Below, in pieces: positions 20,188 to 30,004 of a stretch of 30,004 bases of DNA. A model generated the notes under the pieces. The model was not told the DNA's origin, did no database searches, and saw only the letters and a list, made by a program, of their open reading frames with translations. The stretch's first letter is position 1. Each line of letters opens with the position of its first letter. Source of the DNA: Chara braunii (taxonomy: Eukaryota > Streptophyta > Charophyceae > Charales > Characeae); assembly GCA_003427395.1 (NCBI GenBank), contig BFEA01000003.1:7726262-7756265 (forward strand), in the 5' to 3' direction. Made by a program: the position numbers and the translations under genes.

Positions 20188-21345
20188 CTTCAACTTCTTC
20201 GTCGATGACTTCTCCAACACCCTCCTCTTCCGGCTCCTTTGCTTCCTCATCACGAGCCTCATCTTCCTCGTCGGTGCCGTACTCCTTGTAGGTACGGTGC
20301 TCTGCAAGATCGAACATAGCATCGATCTTCCCACCATACGGAATCCCCTCCTCGTTGCATATATTCTGCAACGTAATCGCGTCTAAGTCCTTCAGCTGCT
20401 TCATGCAATGTTCCTGGAACATGTAGCGTTTCAGGATGCCAATCTTAGCTGGAGTATTCCTCTTGATGGCCGCCACGAAGCGTTCCTTTGTATTCGGTGA
20501 GATAGCTACCTTCTTCTTCGTCTTCGTCTTGGACCTGGTCACTCTTGGTGTAAACGTTGGCGGTTTCGCGGTCACTCGCCGTGGAGTTCTTCTCTTAGTA
20601 CGCTTCGGCTGGAGTTCCATACGGGGACTATCTTCAAAGACGGGCTCAACTCCCCTCTTCCTCTTCTCGTTGATGCAGAGGTTCCAAGTTCCTACACGGA
20701 TGTCCTCGGTATCGCTACTCACGACCTCGTAATCCGAAAACTCGCCTTCATCGGACTGGTAGGTAACCTTTTTCTTTCCTTTCCAACTCGGCTCCCCCTT
20801 AGTGGATAGCAGTACGTCGCGGATTTCTGAGCAAGATTCCTTCATCACTGCTTTCACCGTGATTCGCACGTGCATATCCATGTCCTTCTTCATTGCTGTC
20901 AATCTCTCTTCCTCGCTTCTGGCCTTCTCAGCTTTCTTCCTTGCCTTGCGGGCCTTCGCTTCTCTCTCTTCGGCCTCGCGTATTTCTGCCTCGTTCTTCT
21001 CAGCTTTCTTGCGTGTTTTTTCCTCTTTCTTCGCCAGGTCCCTCTCGATGTACTCTTTCATGGTCGCCATGCTCTTTCCGAGTTCTCTCACTTGGGACTG
21101 CATTCCCGGTCTTCGTACGACGCTGGGTTGTATCTCTTCGGAGAGTATGACCTTCCCCTCCTGGAATCTGTCGATGAGGATGGTCGTGCTCGTTGTGTAT
21201 CTCGCCATCCTGGTCGCGGGTTCCGGCACTGGTTCGAGTAGTGTCCCTCCTCCCCGCATGCATAACACGTGACTGGCGGCCTCCGGGGTCCGCGATCGAA
21301 GTTCTGACCTGGATTGCTTCTGCTTCTCTGTGGCTCGTTCGCCAT
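20177..21345 (-). pseudogene. PLE-1 ORF1, gag-like (CCHC knuckle, coiled coil, SAP-like motif), one frameshift
   Basis: The likely start is the ATG at 21345 (MANEPQRSRS). Residues 27-40 form a CX2CX4HX4C zinc knuckle (CYACGEEGHYSNQC), the nucleic-acid-binding motif of retroelement Gag proteins. An S/R-rich segment follows. A frameshift near 21100-21120 separates the knuckle from the rest. The second frame carries a long E/K/R/A coiled coil, then an S/D/E-rich region, a basic region (KRTKRRTPRR, KTKTKKK), a SAP-like helix-extended-helix motif (LKDLDAITLQNIC, then GIPYGGKIDAMFDL) and a very acidic tail ending EEVEDDQ before TGA. SAP domains usually bind DNA or chromatin. PLE-2 ORF1 has the same order of parts. 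Confidence 0.8.
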
Positions 21346-21768
21346 CGCTTCAAACTCCTCGTCTTCACGTTCGCCAAACTTCACGTACAACTCATCACCC
21401 AGCTTCCCTTCCTTAATAGTACCAGTCGTTCAACGAAAACGTGTTCACGCCCTCCGGCAAGCGACTCCAGAGGTGTTCACACGTGCAATCAGTAGTTGAT
21501 ATGATGCAAGTAAAAGACAGTCGAAAACTGATTGTACTTGCTGACAAAACACAAAACGCAAAAAACGATAGTCCTGATGACTGCTGCGACGGGTCCACAT
21601 CGCTCGGTACACCCGTGCCATTGGTCCTTGTCCCAAAAACAGGACCCGGGTCCGCAGTTGACGGTCGGCTCACATCAGACAGTTCAAGGACTCGGTGCTG
21701 GTTCACCTATAAACCAAGACCTATATTGGGCTGTTCATGGATTCGGTCTCGGTCCGCCAAAAAAAGTA
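21346..21768. other. PLE-1 5' leader region
   Basis: Sequence between the upstream pseudo-LTR and ORF1. The only recognisable piece is CAGACAGTTCAAGGAC (21676-21691), the reverse complement of the tandem unit at 9169-9218. No gene is seen. Confidence 0.45.
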
Positions 21769-22297
21769 CCAGACTGATGACATACACAAAAAAACCCTGT
21801 CTAAACATAGCCGTAAACAGTGGCAAAACAAAGTACACGGCTGGAAACCCTGTCCCAATATTTGCAGTAAGCAGGCACACGACAAAGCTGTCAACCTCAC
21901 GGGATGCTCTACTAATGTCTTCCTAAACACCAAAAAACTATATCCACTTCTCTACTAACAACAAATTCTTATCTAATTATAACNNAAAATCAAGAAAACA
22001 AATTCTTATCTACTTATAACCGAAATTCGAGAAAACAAAAAGGCACATTACTACCATACTCACTCAACAACATCTTACCAAAAAACCCAAATTGGACTCA
22101 CTCCACGATGTCTGCATTGGGTCCGGACTAAGAGCTTCTACCATCCTTAGTTGGGTAATCTTGCTCAGTCGATTATCCCCCCTCGTCGGTGGATACCTAC
22201 ATCGCTAGGTTGGGCAGAACGTACCTAGCATATCGACTACGCTATCCCACATCTCGTCTTTGTTCTTAGCGAATCTTCTAAGTGTCCTCATAAAGAA
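21769..22297 (-). repeat. PLE-1 upstream pseudo-LTR
   Basis: Direct repeat of 9228-9757, with NN at 21984-21985. Because it includes the RT C-terminal coding end, it is best read as the 3' end of a truncated tandem copy rather than a true LTR. Beyond 22297 the sequence turns AT-rich and unrelated. Confidence 0.85.
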
Positions 22298-23782
22298 AAC
22301 CAGACCTTTGATCCTGTTAATTGTTTATATTCATTTTCTATGTAATTAAAAAAAAAAAATCAATAACTCTATTTTAATTAATATTTGCCAAATGCTAATA
22401 AGAAAACCAAACCAGCATTTTGCCCCTTTGAAGTTTTCATTGGACATATTTTCCCATAATGACTTCTAAAACATTAATTTTTTGTAGTTAATACATAAAA
22501 AACTTTAGAACACATCTAATGAGTGATTATGATTGAATTTTGGTTTGTATATTCCAAACAAAATGATGTTAATCGGCTCAAAGTCAATCAGTAAAAAACC
22601 CAAAAAAACAAATAAGCAGAAGAAAAAAAAAAATGAGCATATTATAGATTTATGTATTTTTTTTCCCATCTATTCTCAACATGTGCTATTTTTTTTATTT
22701 AATAAAATTAACATAATAAGCAATGGTAATCATGCTAAACAAAATGAAGATTAAAAATAATAATAAATAGAATCAACAAATTGTATTTCCCTTTGAAACA
22801 ATACGCCTTTGTTTATATGTAGTGTCTTATTGTTATAGTGAACCTGAGCAAGAGCCGTGGCCTTTGGTTTTATAGAGCGGCATATGAAACAAACTCAAGC
22901 ATTCAAAGTTTCTTGTTTAAAATACTCGAAAGACATCAAAATGGTGTTGGCGATACCAAACAGTATAAAAATTTTACAAAAGTACGTCAAATTATCTATG
23001 AACGGTAAGAATTATGAATTCAATGAAAAAAAACCATATAGGTAGGACACTTACTACACATTAGGATGAAGCGTAGGAAAATGTATAAATAAAGCACGAC
23101 CGCCAAATAGAGAATGAATACATATCTTTATTATTTGTAAGTTGTAACGATTATATGGCCTTAGTAAATGAATCAAATACATTTTGTCCCACATATATCG
23201 TACCGATGAAACATACATCGATCGCACTACGGTGGCTTACTATCTTATAGACAGATGCCAATTAAAACATGAATTGCACTTGTTGTATTTATATATCTAG
23301 ACTTGAATACAATGTCATGCATCTCACTTCACTCACAGCTTATCCTCCTCCTTGAAATGTCATATACGTATGTAGTCCATAATATGACGGAATTAATTAT
23401 AAAAATAAATTATTTGTATACGTGATCCTATGGGCGCTCTAGTATTTTTATTTATTTTTTTCGGCCTCTCACTCAACTCATTATAAGCTTTTGTGTCGGT
23501 TTCATTATCCTCACCGTGGCTGCAAAACTTTATTTTGAAAAATATGGTGAACTTCTTTGTTCGAAATGAAATAAGATATAAATATAAAATATTCATCTAA
23601 ATGTATATTGCTATTTTACATCAGATTGACTTAATTCGCAAACCTGATTTTTATATTTATAATATTCGATTTATTTTATTTAATTTTAATTCTTGGAATG
23701 ATATGTGAGATAACATTGGTGAAATCAAGTGTCAAATAAATAAAATACTCCAAGAAATAAAGCTAGGCTACTTGATTGAGGT
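22298..23782. other. AT-rich spacer, nothing recognised
   Basis: Strong AT bias with A and T runs. Open frames are 60-75 codons and low in complexity. No similarity to either PLE, to the A/B element or to a known gene was seen. Confidence 0.6.
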
Positions 23783-23870
23783 CAGTAGTCAGTAAACAGG
23801 TCTTCAAGCATGATTTGAGCTGGGAAATTAGTTAGATTCGAATGTCGAGATGCTATAGGCACTTTGTGAG

Positions 23871-24178
23871 GTATCAAACAGGGTCTGAGGCGGATCTGTT
23901 TCGTCTGTTTCACTGATTTTTTCTGATTTTTCGGTTGTATGTGTTTCTTGTGAAGGAAGTGGTCTGACTACTGGGGTTATCAAACAGGGTCTGAGGCGGG
24001 ACTGTTCTGTCTGGTTCTGCGTTTTTCGTGATTTTTTGGGTTTATGTTTTCCTTGCGTAGGATGTGGTCGTATGAGTGGAGGTACTCACAAGGTCCGAAG
24101 TGGGTCTGTTCCATCGGTTTTTGTGGATTTTCTGATTTTTCGGTTTTATGGTTTTCTTGCACTAGGAAGTGGTCTGAC
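23871..24178 (+). repeat. Three ~105-bp tandem units inside the PLE-2 pseudo-LTR
   Basis: Units begin near 23871, 23975 and 24080, each with (C)AAGGTC/CAGGGTCTGAGG-like sequence followed by a CTGTT block, a TGATTTT block, GGTT.TATG, CTTG and AGGAAGTGGTCTGAC or AGGATGTGGTCGTATGA. The downstream pseudo-LTR has the same three units (about 29090-29395). Confidence 0.75.
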
Positions 24179-24313
24179 TAGGTCTGCAGGACCTTGTCAC
24201 CCGACCGATTAGAAAGTTGGACCCTCGTTTTGTAATCTTTTGCGGGTCGTAGGGTCCGGGCGTTTTTTTCCCCGGGAAGCAGCCGACTTACCTTTTGGCT
24301 TCGGTGGGTTGGA

Positions 24314-24353
24314 CACTAGGCTACTCGGCTATGTTTAGCCGAGAAGCCTAGTG
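24314..24353 (+). other. 40-nt hairpin in the PLE-2 pseudo-LTR
   Basis: CACTAGGCT/AGCCTAGTG (9 bp), an A-A mismatch, then CTCGGCTA/TAGCCGAG (8 bp) around a TGTT loop. The downstream repeat keeps the outer arm (29531-29539 with 29562-29570), but its inner arm has several mismatches. It may be a transcript end or RT-binding structure; PLE pseudo-LTRs are known to carry functional RNA folds. Confidence 0.7.
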
Positions 24354-24780
24354 CTATTTTGGAACGGCGCGAACTATAAGAAGATACTAGTCGTAGTTAG
24401 TTGTCCTTTTGGGTTGGCGGAACGAACGGGGGTTCTTGGGTGTTGTGGTTTGAAGAAGGGAAGGGTTTCTACTACGACTTGTCTTTGTGTGGTTTGGGCG
24501 CATTGTGTGCCACTGTGTGTATTGCTCTACAGTATCCATTTCACATAATCATGTGTTGCTAACGTGAACTCTACTGGAGATATCGAGCCGGTGACGAGTG
24601 AGTGTTCATTACCTTTGGTACGGATACTTGTTACTTGATAACCTGTTTTGTACTTCAACACTTGCTAGCGGCTTAGGTTGAAGCTGTGTGTTGCAAGGTA
24701 CAGGTGTGCACTGATGCGTACTCGCAAACTGGAGGTACCGCCACACTAATACATCAGGTGGGCATCGAGAGTAGGTCACG

Positions 24781-26031
24781 ATGTCTTATCCTAACCGCCA
24801 TGGGGAGGGAGGTGAGCCAAGAGGTGGCGATGACCGTGCGCGGGAGGAACGAGATCGTGGAGCGAGGGGTGATGACCGGGATCGTGGCGACAGAAGGCGA
24901 GGACCGGTCTGTTTTAAATGTAATGAGGTCGGCCACTATGCTAACCAGTGCATGAGACCTAGGAAGTACACTGGGGCTGCCCGACCGTCTACGTCCTCGG
25001 ACTCCAGGCGAACAAGGTCTCTTAGGCGAGGGGATTGGAGATGCGAGCCGACGGCGCAGCTGGATCCAAGTGTGAAGCACCAAATCAGTGATTTGGGGAG
25101 GAGTGTTGCAGTGATGCAACAACATTTCGAAGAGGAACGCATTCGGAAGGAAAATCGCTTGCGTCGCAAGCACGAAAAGGAGGAGGAAATACAGCGAGAG
25201 GCACAAGCGAGAGCCCTTGCGGAAGAGGAACGAGCTATCCGAGACGCTAAGGCTAAGAAAAAAAAGGATCGATTGAGGCGTGAAGCGTAAAGTCGGGCGG
25301 AACTGAAGAAGGCCTTAGGCATGCAATTGGTGATGCAGGTTAGCGAGATGGAGGACAAATTCGTGCAACGCATGAAAAGGGCGGTCGCTGAGCTACAAAA
25401 GTTGCCGAGTGGAAAGGGTAAGGAAGTCAAGCAGTTTTCGGACACCGATGTTAGTGGTAGCGAGAGTGAAGCCAGCGTTACGCAAGAATTGAGCGAGAGG
25501 ACGACATGTTAGGTCATATCGGAGAAGCGGAAGAGGGGACCAGACAAGGTGGTGGGGAACAGCCCACCGATGGAGTCACCTGCTAAGCGTACGCCGAAAC
25601 AGCGTCGTAAGCAAGCGACCTTTGCCGGAAGGATGACTCGGGCGCGAGCGAAGGTGGTTAAGTCACCCAGATCAGTCAAACGAACCACACCGGTTCGGAC
25701 TCTATTATCTGCTGCTAAGAGACAAGTACTGGCGTTGACACCAGGATTGGCTACTCCGGACGCAAAAGGCTCCTTGGCGAGATACAAGTATCGCAACTTG
25801 GCGATGATGGGTCTGAAACAGCTGGATGCCAACGAGCTGCAACAGATCTGCCGGGATGAGGGGCTACCTTGCGATGGTAAGATTGACGCAATCTTCAATA
25901 TCGCCAACCATCGCACTTACCTGCACTTCGGCGAGGAGCAGGCACCACTCAAACCGATCGAAACCATCCGTATCGAGGACTCGAAGACAACTAAGTCCCC
26001 CGAGGACCAAGAAGATGATGCCGCACGTTGA
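24781..26031 (+). pseudogene. PLE-2 ORF1, gag-like, with two in-frame stops
   Basis: A single frame of 416 codons from ATG 24781 to TGA 26029-26031, interrupted by TAA (25288-25290) and TAG (25510-25512). An R/G/D-rich N-terminus is followed by a CX2CX4HX4C zinc knuckle at residues 44-57 (CFKCNEVGHYANQC). An S/R stretch and a long E/K/R/A coiled coil (about residues 105-200) follow, then a basic region (KRTPKQRRK), a SAP-like motif near residues 345-376 (LKQLDANELQQIC, then GLPCDGKIDAIFNI) and an acidic tail. PLE-1 has sense residues at the stop positions, so these are probably decay mutations. It probably acted as the RNA-binding partner of ORF2. Confidence 0.85.
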
Positions 26032-28905
26032 TGTGACTTGCGAGTGCCTCAGCTATGGGCGATTTGCCGTTTCCTATCGAGGTGACGTTGTGAGACGACC
26101 GTGATTGATGCTAAGGTTGAGGCTTTGTTTAAAACGGTGGTACTATTGTTAGCCGTCGATAACGCGATACGTTGGCTCAGTAAGTTTGCTAAGACTGGAT
26201 CGACTTGTATGAGAAGCATGGTATAGAATTTGTGGATTTGGCGGACTGTGTGTACGTGGCTATCTCGCCGTACTGTAAGCACGTCTACGTTGGAAAAACT
26301 ACACGTAGCGTGTCGATCAGGTGGAAAGAACATCTATACGTTTGTCGTAAGCGCACACAGTCCCATTTCCACAGGTGGCTTGGTGGGTTTGGTCACGCTA
26401 ACTACTGCCTGATACCAGTTGACGTACTTGGGGGTGCTGACCGTACTAAGCTAGAGCTAGGGTATATCCGGAGATGGAGCCCGTTCCTGAATACTTCGAG
26501 AACAAAGAAGACCAGGGGTAAAAAGCACCGCCCTAATAAACCGGGAAGGAAGAAAAGAGCAAGAGGGAAGGGCGTCGCTAAGCAGAAGGGAGAGCACCGG
26601 AAGGTAGCACCAATTAAGTTCCGGACCAAAGGTAGTTCGGAATGGGGGGTTGACTTTTACCGCTTGTTTGACGATGGGAAGACTGAGGGCAAGCTACCGA
26701 TCCATGTTAGTATAGGAGGAGGCAACGTGTGGTTCCCTAGATGGCAGAGGTTGGTAAAGACCTTCGGAGAATCAAAACTTAGTGTTAGGTCGGATCAGTT
26801 GCGCTTGAAGAATTGCAGGAAGCAATTGAAGAAGGGCGGGGATTTTTCTATTACGTACATTTGCAAGTGGCAACCGCGTTGTGGCTTTTCGAAAGGGCTG
26901 TTGATTCAGATTCTGAAAAATCCGAGGAAAATGAGTTTGTTGAAGGGATGGAGTATGAAATCCTGCCTGCGTATCTATAGCGTGATCAAAATTTTTTCTC
27001 GTAAATCGACTAGGAAGTACCTTCGTCGGCTGGTTTCTCGTCTAGTTCGTGAAAGCTTTGGACTAATTCTTGCTGCTGATCTTACCTTTAAGATTAAGTA
27101 CGATGATCGTATTCGCGTCTGTGAAGTCCGTAAGGTAGTGAATAATGCCTTGATGAAGAGCGACTTGCCGGTGTGTTTTCTGCACAGAGCACGGAAGAAG
27201 GTACGCATCGTAGGGACGAAAAATCCCATGGTTGCGGAGATCTTGCACAATCAGCATTCATATTCGAAACGCAACGTGCTGACCTGTACATGTACAGGAA
27301 TGCCTTTCCCGAAGGAGGAAGGCCACGTGACCTTTCGTCTGTGTGATTTACCGGAAGTATCACCGCTCTTGGCCAATGCTAATAGTATAACTCATGTTAG
27401 GACGGAGAAGAGGATTGAGAGTCTGTGCCAGGAACTATTCCAAGGTTTTCAAGGGTGGAGTAATCTCAGAGGCGATCCACCTCGTTTTGATCGAGAAAGC
27501 GTGAAGCAATGTGTGATGGACGATGGTACCAGGGGCACGGTTCATGGAGTGACACTGGAGGAGGTAGAGGCCTTGACGAGACACCTGAAGGGCCTGGTGG
27601 TAACATCAGTTGATAGGAACTCTGGGGAAACGGTAGTGATGTGTCATAGCGTGTACTATAATGCTATGTTGAGCTTGTTTGTGTTGAATCAGGGGTATAG
27701 GATTGGGGAGGATACGCAAGCGTGCGTCATTCGTGGGATGGTGGAAGATGCGGCCGCAGTTGAGCTTGGTAAGTTTGCTCAGGTGGACAAGAAGGGTAGC
27801 TTCGGGGACACGTACGTGATACCCAAGCACAAAGACTTGGGTAAATTTCATCCCATTTGCCCATCCTTTGCTGATCCTTTGGGAAAGATTGGGAAACTGG
27901 TGTCTAAAGGGCTGAATCATCTGCTGTATACAATCCCAAGCTATTGGCACTTTAACTTGCGTTCGGTCTCCGGTGACTGAGATGGATAAGGGCAATCGTA
28001 AGTTAGGACGCTTGGGAGGCGGTAATACTACGGCGGCATATTCGTTTGATATTAAGGAAATGTTCACGAAGTTGCCGCACGGCGATATTATCGACGCTGT
28101 TGATTGGCTGATTGACTGGCACAAGTCTAAGGATCGTGATATGGTAAGGGTGAATACCAAGGGGAAGGGGCCTAGTTTTGGAATGACTGCGGGAGCTGAT
28201 CACTGGGCTTGCCTGGATCTGGAAGATATTCGATCGTTCGTACGGGTGGATATGCGCAATACATATTTTTTTTGCCACTGGGGTATTGCTGAAACAGGAG
28301 GTGGGCATCCCTATGGGGAAAAGCACAAGCCCACCTCTCGCGTGTATTCTGTAGACATATTCCGAGTACAGATTGATCAGTGGTTTGGGGCGCCAGGCCA
28401 GGTGTCTGTCTGCAACTCGCCTGATGATGACGTCTTGCTCACTTTGGCTTGGAGAGATGAAACCAGCAAGGATACCCTGCTACGAGCATTTTGCAGCTGT
28501 TACCCGGAGGGATTGGTGTTAGAACGCACTGACACAGGCAATGGAATTTTGGACTTTCTGGGCTGCAAGATCGTAGCGAGGCCTGAGTATCCGATGCTGA
28601 GTTGCGTGCAAGTATCAAAGAATAATAGTTGCACTTGGACAGAGCAGCCGCTCGTGTACAAAAACGGTAAGTCTTACCTTTCCTGGGGTGACAAAAGGCA
28701 GAAGAGTGCGGTGATCACCGGTTATCTGCACCGGATTGATAAGAATACCTCAATCAGGTCGGAAATCCCCATGCGAGTGCTGACTCTACAAAGAGAGTTT
28801 GGTAAGAAAGACTTCCCAGACAATTTTTTTGAAAGGGTACTGCGCCGTTTCACAATTGGAAGGGATAAGATATGGGCTGCCACATTGCGGTTCATCTGTG
28901 ATTAG
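26015..28905 (+). pseudogene. PLE-2 ORF2, GIY-YIG endonuclease plus reverse transcriptase, two frameshifts
   Basis: The start is probably one of two ATGs at 26015-26020, overlapping the ORF1 end. A first frameshift lies before 26205; the main frame runs 26205-27980 and the last part 27973-28905 (TAG). In the 591-codon main part, residues 16-96 form the GIY-YIG domain: VYVAI, YVG (28-30), SIRWKEH (Arg39, His43), LELGYI (Glu84) and FLN (Asn96). A K/R-rich linker follows (about 99-135), then CTC...EGH (Cys361, Cys363, His374) and the RT entry region (VTSVDRNSGET, then KHKD...HPICP). The last part has RT motif A (YSFDIKEMFTKLP), a motif C position reading SPDDD instead of an aromatic-X-DD, and a conserved thumb (YLHRIDKNTS, EIPMRVL). 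The second frameshift falls between the RT fingers and motif A, so the RT is inactive as read. Confidence 0.88.
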
Positions 28906-28996
28906 GCTAAGGAACTGACTGTGCAAGTTGTGTTCGTTCTTTCAGATTGGGTTGGTTGTTCTTGTATAGTAGTTGACCGTGGTGTGATGTGTAGGA

Positions 28997-29771
28997 CAGT
29001 AGTCAGTAAACAGGTCTTCAAGCATGATTTGAGCTGGGAAATTTGTTAGATTGGAATGTCGAGATGCTATAGGCGCTGTGTGAGGTATCGAACAGGGTCT
29101 GAGGCGGGTCTGTTCCGTCTGTTTCAGTGATTTTTTCTGATTTTCCGGTTGTATGTGTTTCCTGTGAAGGAAGTGGTCTGACGACTGGGGTTATCAAACA
29201 GGGTCTGAGGCGGGACCGTTCTGTCTGGTTCTGCGTTTTTCGTGATTTTCTGGGTTTATGTTTTCCTTGCGTAGGATGTGGTCGTATGACTGGAGGTACC
29301 GAACAAGGTCCGAAGTGGGTCTGTTCCATCGGTTTTTGTGGAATTTCTGATTTTCCGGTTTTATGGTTTTCTTGCACTAGGAAGTGGTCTGACCACAGGT
29401 CTGCACGACCTTGTCACCCGGCCGATCAGGAAGTTGGACCCTGGTTTTGTAGTCTTTTGCGGGCCGTAGGGTCCGGGCGTTTTTTTCCCCGGGAAGCAGC
29501 CGACTTACCTTTTGGCTTCGGTGGTTTGGACACTAGGCTACCCGACTATGTTTACCCGAGAAGCCTAGTGCTATTTTGGAACGGCGCGAACTATAAGAAG
29601 ATACTAGTCGTAGTTAGTTGTCCTTTTGGGTTGGCGGAACGAATGGGGGCTCTTGGGTGTTGTGGTTTGAAGAAGGGAAGGGTTTCTACTACGACTTGTC
29701 TTCGTGTGGTTTGGGCGCATTGTGCGCCACTGTGTGTACTGCTCTACAGTATCCATCTCACGTACTCACGT
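28997..29771 (+). repeat. PLE-2 downstream pseudo-LTR
   Basis: Direct repeat of 23783-24553, starting 91 bp after the ORF2 stop. Differences are scattered substitutions, for example in the inner arm of the hairpin. Similarity ends near 29771, before a short AT-rich stretch. Confidence 0.9.
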
Positions 29772-29840
29772 ACTTGAGTGGCCAGGTCCACTTGCCCCTG
29801 AGGGCCAAAATATATAAAAAATATAAAAATAAAATTATTT

Positions 29841-29945
29841 CTAGGTTGTTTTTCCGGGCGTCCGGGCACCCAACTTATGCCCGGAAACATGCCCGGGTGC
29901 CCGGCCGGGCATGAACCCCGGGCAGGGTTCCGAGCAGCACCAGCG

Positions 29946-29995
<50 letters not shown>
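29841..29995 (+). mobile_element. Palindrome-rich unit with 47-nt A tail (E3)
   Basis: CTAGGTTG, then dense GGGCA/TGCCC and CCCGGG words, then GCGCAT and 47 A residues (29949-29995). The plan matches E1 (8284-8414). The window ends nine bases later, so a flanking duplication cannot be tested on the right. Confidence 0.6.
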
Positions 29996-29996
<1 letters not shown>

Positions 29997-30004
29997 AACA
30001 ACAA

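Larger units (their letters stand above)
9228..22297 (-). mobile_element. PLE-1: Penelope-like retroelement split by copy B
   Basis: Reading on the minus strand: pseudo-LTR (22297-21769), gag-like ORF1 (21345-20177), start of ORF2 (20187-20072), copy B insertion (20071-11722), rest of ORF2 (11721-9667), pseudo-LTR (9757-9228). Without copy B the element is about 4.7 kb. The GIY-YIG domain precedes the RT, the order reported for the permuted PLE groups (Chlamys/Naiad type) rather than canonical Penelope. The upstream pseudo-LTR includes a copy of the RT C-terminal coding end, as expected when a PLE lies behind a 5'-truncated tandem partner. Confidence 0.8.
23783..24553 (+). repeat. PLE-2 upstream pseudo-LTR
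   Basis: Closely matches 28997-29771. It starts CAGTAGTCAGTAAACAGG and fades at about TCACATAATCATGT. It contains three tandem ~105-bp units and a long hairpin, listed separately. Unlike the PLE-1 repeats it includes no RT coding end. Confidence 0.9.
23783..29771 (+). mobile_element. PLE-2: Penelope-like retroelement with N-terminal GIY-YIG
   Basis: The full plan is present in about 6 kb: pseudo-LTR (23783-24553), ORF1 (24781-26031), ORF2 (26015-28905) and a second pseudo-LTR (28997-29771). ORF1 has two in-frame stops, and ORF2 has two frameshifts. It is related to PLE-1 but clearly diverged in protein sequence, and its pseudo-LTRs share no obvious similarity with those of PLE-1. GIY-YIG ahead of RT places it with permuted PLEs; assignment to a named clade needs a tree. 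Confidence 0.85.

Noticed and set aside
9228-22297. PLE-1 flanking repeats as true LTRs of an LTR retrotransposon
   Set aside because: The repeats include the RT C-terminal coding end, and ORF2 has GIY-YIG plus PLE-type RT with no protease, RNase H or integrase seen.
25288-25512. TAA and TAG inside ORF1 of PLE-2 as a sign of reassigned stop codons, with TGA as the true stop
   Set aside because: PLE-1 has ordinary sense residues at the aligned positions, and ORF2 in both PLE copies ends at TAG. Decay is the simpler reading.

Overview
The window looks like repeat-packed nuclear DNA of a eukaryote. I see no bacterial operons, rRNA, tRNA or clear host gene. Almost everything that can be named is retroelement or non-coding repeat. 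The best lineage hint is a Penelope-like element (PLE) whose GIY-YIG endonuclease lies N-terminal to the reverse transcriptase. That permuted layout has been described from green algae, protists and some invertebrates, so the host lineage stays open. N characters at 8592, 8604, 13591 and elsewhere mark draft-quality sequence.

Layout. (1) 1-7210 is copy A of a long non-coding element, cut by the left window edge. (2) 7211-9227 is an AT-rich spacer with a detached end fragment of that element, two short palindrome-rich units and small repeats. (3) 9228-22297 is PLE-1 on the minus strand. It has flanking direct repeats (pseudo-LTRs), a gag-like ORF1 and an ORF2 with GIY-YIG and RT parts. It is split by (4) copy B, 11722-20071 (8,350 bp), in opposite orientation to copy A. 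(5) 22298-23782 is AT-rich with nothing recognisable. (6) 23783-29771 is PLE-2 on the plus strand: pseudo-LTR, gag-like ORF1 (CCHC knuckle, coiled coil, SAP-like motif), ORF2 (GIY-YIG, basic linker, CxC motif, RT), pseudo-LTR. (7) 29841-29995 is a palindromic unit with a 47-nt A tail.

The most unusual signal is the A/B element. It ends in the 7-bp inverted repeat GTTGTCG...CGACAAC. It sits in PLE-1 ORF2 so exactly that removing it restores the reading frame and the residue count seen in PLE-2, with no target-site duplication. It has no convincing ORF. It carries an array of hairpins with a shared loop around AAACTTATGG and variable stems. Comparing copies A and B, four homologous stems show at least six two-sided compensatory changes and about six wobble exchanges, with no broken pair. 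This suggests a family whose conserved content is folded RNA (or folded single-stranded DNA) rather than protein. A separate array of ~122-bp units in two alternating subtypes is kept in both copies.

Both PLE copies are broken by frameshifts, stops or an internal deletion, so neither looks active as read. Together they show the family plan: ORF1 and ORF2 overlap by a few bases, ORF1 has the zinc knuckle, coiled coil, SAP-like motif and acidic tail, and ORF2 has the GIY-YIG endonuclease, CxC...H motif and RT.
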